Shown here: positions 40,398 through 41,781 of the stretch, piece after piece
How the letters are laid out: every line of letters begins with the position of its first letter
Numbering within the stretch: position 1 is the stretch's first letter
Assembly: GCA_023262855.1 (NCBI GenBank)
Contig: JALQYQ010000028.1
Coordinates: 1-41,781 of the forward strand
Source: Crocinitomicaceae bacterium
Lineage (GTDB): Bacteria; Bacteroidota; Bacteroidia; Flavobacteriales_D; Crocinitomicaceae
Direction of reading: 5' to 3'
DNA length: 41,781 nucleotides
Position numbers and translations under genes: made by a program
Notes under the pieces: model-generated
What the model was told of the DNA's origin: nothing
The model's database searches: none
Seen by the model: only the letters and a program-made list of their open reading frames with translations

Positions 40398-41360
40398 CTA
40401 TCCCAACTTCCACTCATCAATCTTATTCCCAGCCAAAAATTCCTTAAAAGTCATTCTGCGTTTACCTTCTGGTTGCAACTCACTTACTAACAAGTAATAA
40501 TCACCACAAGGAAATAATATTCCTTCTTTCATTTCTTTTAAAATCGTGGCGTCTGTTACTTTCTGTTCTGTTTTAATCGCTTTGAAAAGTTTAAACGTCT
40601 TTTGCTCGTTTTTAACTTCGTTTACCAAAGTGGTCCAAGCGGCTGGGTACGGAGAAAGTCCTCGAACAAAATTGTGAACGATTGCAACGGGTTGCGACCA
40701 ATCGATTTCGCAGGTCGGCTTAAAAATCTTAGGCGCATTTTTCAATTCTCCTTGCGACAATTCCAATTGATCAATACCAATCGCTGTTCCTTCCATGATT
40801 TTCTGAACGGTCGACGCACTTACTTTCGCACCCAATTCCATCAAACGATCGTGCAATTCACCAACTGTTTCATTTTCGCCAATTGTAACATATGAACGCT
40901 CTATGACTTTTCCTGTGTCAATTTCCTTTTCAATAAAGAAGGTTGTGACACCAGTTTGCGCTTCTCCATTTATAACAGCCCAGTTTATTGGAGCTGCACC
41001 GCGATAGTTTGGTAGAATAGAAGCATGTAAGTTAATTGTTCCTTTCGGAGGCATAGCCCAAACAACTTCTGGAAGCATGCGGAATGCAACTACAACGAAT
41101 AAATCAGCGTTTAAATCAGATAATTCCTGAATAAACGCTTCGTCTTTTAAATTGGTCGGTTGTAGAATAGTCAAACCTTGCTCAACAGCATATTTTTTAA
41201 CTGCACTTTCGTTGATTTGTTGTCCACGTCCTGCTGGTTTGTCGGGAGCAGTGATAACTCCAACTACATTAAATGCTTCTTTAATCAATTCATCTAAAAT
41301 GCGAACAGCAAAATCTGGTGTTCCCATGAATACGATGCGAAAGTCTTGTTTGTTCATCAT
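40398..41360 (-). CDS. fmt: Methionyl-tRNA formyltransferase
   Basis: Fmt formylates Met-tRNA(fMet) with 10-formyltetrahydrofolate for translation initiation. Family landmarks are IVFMGTPDFAVRILDELIKE (about 9-28), HASILPNYRGAAPINWAVIN (about 111-130) with the catalytic His and Asn region, and the C-terminal OB-fold (about 210-320). The length (320) is normal. The start is the double ATG at 41360/41357. The stop of the upstream MATE fragment overlaps it (ATGATGA), so the genes may be translationally coupled. Confidence 0.96.
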   Translation of the reverse strand: MMNKQDFRIVFMGTPDFAVRILDELIKEAFNVVGVITAPDKPAGRGQQINESAVKKYAVEQGLTILQPTNLKDEAFIQELSDLNADLFVVVAFRMLPEVVWAMPPKGTINLHASILPNYRGAAPINWAVINGEAQTGVTTFFIEKEIDTGKVIERSYVTIGENETVGELHDRLMELGAKVSASTVQKIMEGTAIGIDQLELSQGELKNAPKIFKPTCEIDWSQPVAIVHNFVRGLSPYPAAWTTLVNEVKNEQKTFKLFKAIKTEQKVTDATILKEMKEGILFPCGDYYLLVSELQPEGKRRMTFKEFLAGNKIDEWKLG

Positions 41361-41662
41361 ACAATTTTATTCTTCCAATCAAATGTCCTTAAATATAGAA
41401 TAGAGAAAAGTCCTAAGGCACAGAAATAAACGTATTCCACGGACCAAATCCAAAAGATGTCTAATTTGAATACTTTAATTAATAAGTAGGCAGCAATGAT
41501 GTAAATGCCAACACAAATAAATTCAATGGTAAAGGAAACAATGGTATTTCCGCTTCCATTGATCGTTTGGAAATAAACACTTACAAGACCAAAAATCATG
41601 ATGGAACCAGCAACAAAGCGCATAATTTCAGCACTTTTATCAAGATAAACTTCAGCAGTTTG
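41357..41662 (-). pseudogene. MATE family efflux transporter, C-terminal fragment
   Basis: From a TGA at 41663-41665 (minus strand) an open frame runs through DKSAEIMRFVAGSIMIFGLV and SVYFQTINGSGNTIVSFTIE to IWSVEYVYFCALGLFSILYL and ends beside fmt. This is the last quarter (about 100 residues) of a MATE (NorM-type) drug/sodium antiporter. The part expected upstream (eight or so helices) is missing: beyond the TGA all frames on this strand soon meet stops and do not resemble MATE. The gene is therefore broken near 41660, by insertion, rearrangement or assembly misjoin. The short ORF starting at ATG 41623 is part of this. Confidence 0.7.
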
Positions 41663-41781
41663 TCAGGTAATATAGACTTTCTACATGAGTTAGGTTGGTT
41701 CCCAGTTGAGAACATCACACAACCTATCTCTAATCCCTATACCGAAATGTACGGTGCAACTGAGTATGTATATCAAGCCAG
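41660..41781 (+). other. Open plus-strand frame reaching the right edge, unidentified
   Basis: A frame reading NIDFLHELGWFPVENITQPI and on to GATEYVYQ stays open to the last base. It could be the start of an inserted or neighbouring gene that replaces the missing MATE part. No start codon beyond a TTG (41660) is visible and the family is not recognised. Confidence 0.2.

Overview
The window looks like chromosomal DNA of a Flavobacteriales bacterium (Bacteroidota), probably near Fluviicola/Crocinitomicaceae. The reasons are low GC, many small secreted or lipoprotein genes of unknown function, WG-repeat and RHS-like secreted proteins, a short AMP nucleosidase, a THX ribosomal protein with a Lys/Ala tail, and promoters of the Bacteroidota type (TTG, then TAnnTTTG after 19-21 bases). 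The genus is inferred from gene content only.

Bases 1-3640 are the most unusual part. Four 24-base direct repeats at 22-118 resemble the end of an IS21-like element. They are followed by a row of short single-gene cassettes, all on the plus strand: a lipoprotein, two membrane-anchored proteins, a frameshifted GNAT acetyltransferase, a VOC/bleomycin-resistance-like protein and a gene fragment. Between them lie integron attC-like sites (222-300, 1009-1086, 1593-1669, 2147-2278) plus two damaged sites. The four intact sites share one layout: TAAC, a single A, a stem of 7 to 13 bp, a variable loop, the other stem arm, a 5-base A-rich spacer, then GTTA. Two cassette genes end inside the site that follows them. 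No integrase is visible, so this is either a cluster of attC sites lacking an integrase or an undescribed relative with asymmetric spacers.

Bases 3640-21000 are an accessory stretch of small secreted, lipoprotein and membrane genes: an RHS/YD-like protein, a WG-repeat protein, lipocalin-like proteins, a retropepsin-like protease with a PDZ domain, and DUF1398, DUF1801 and DUF1826 proteins. It also holds an FAD monooxygenase with a CxxCxGxG zinc-finger head. One gene is interrupted by an in-frame TGA. Palindromic and short tandem repeats of several families fill the gaps.

Bases 21000-41781 are mostly conserved housekeeping genes. They include proline dehydrogenase divergent from aroB plus a DUF1295 protein, a MerR regulator divergent from an NlpC/P60 hydrolase, a YhhQ-type queuosine-precursor transporter, an MFS exporter divergent from msrA, an LTxxQ protein, an LRR lipoprotein, a CPBP protease, an MscS channel and AMP nucleosidase. 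A minus-strand run serC-serA-DUF1015-YggS-DUF1684-amn links serine synthesis, a DGHHR-motif protein and PLP homeostasis. It is followed by THX, TrmH, HU, an ArsR-like regulator and fmt. The right edge holds only the C-terminal end of a MATE transporter, broken near 41660.
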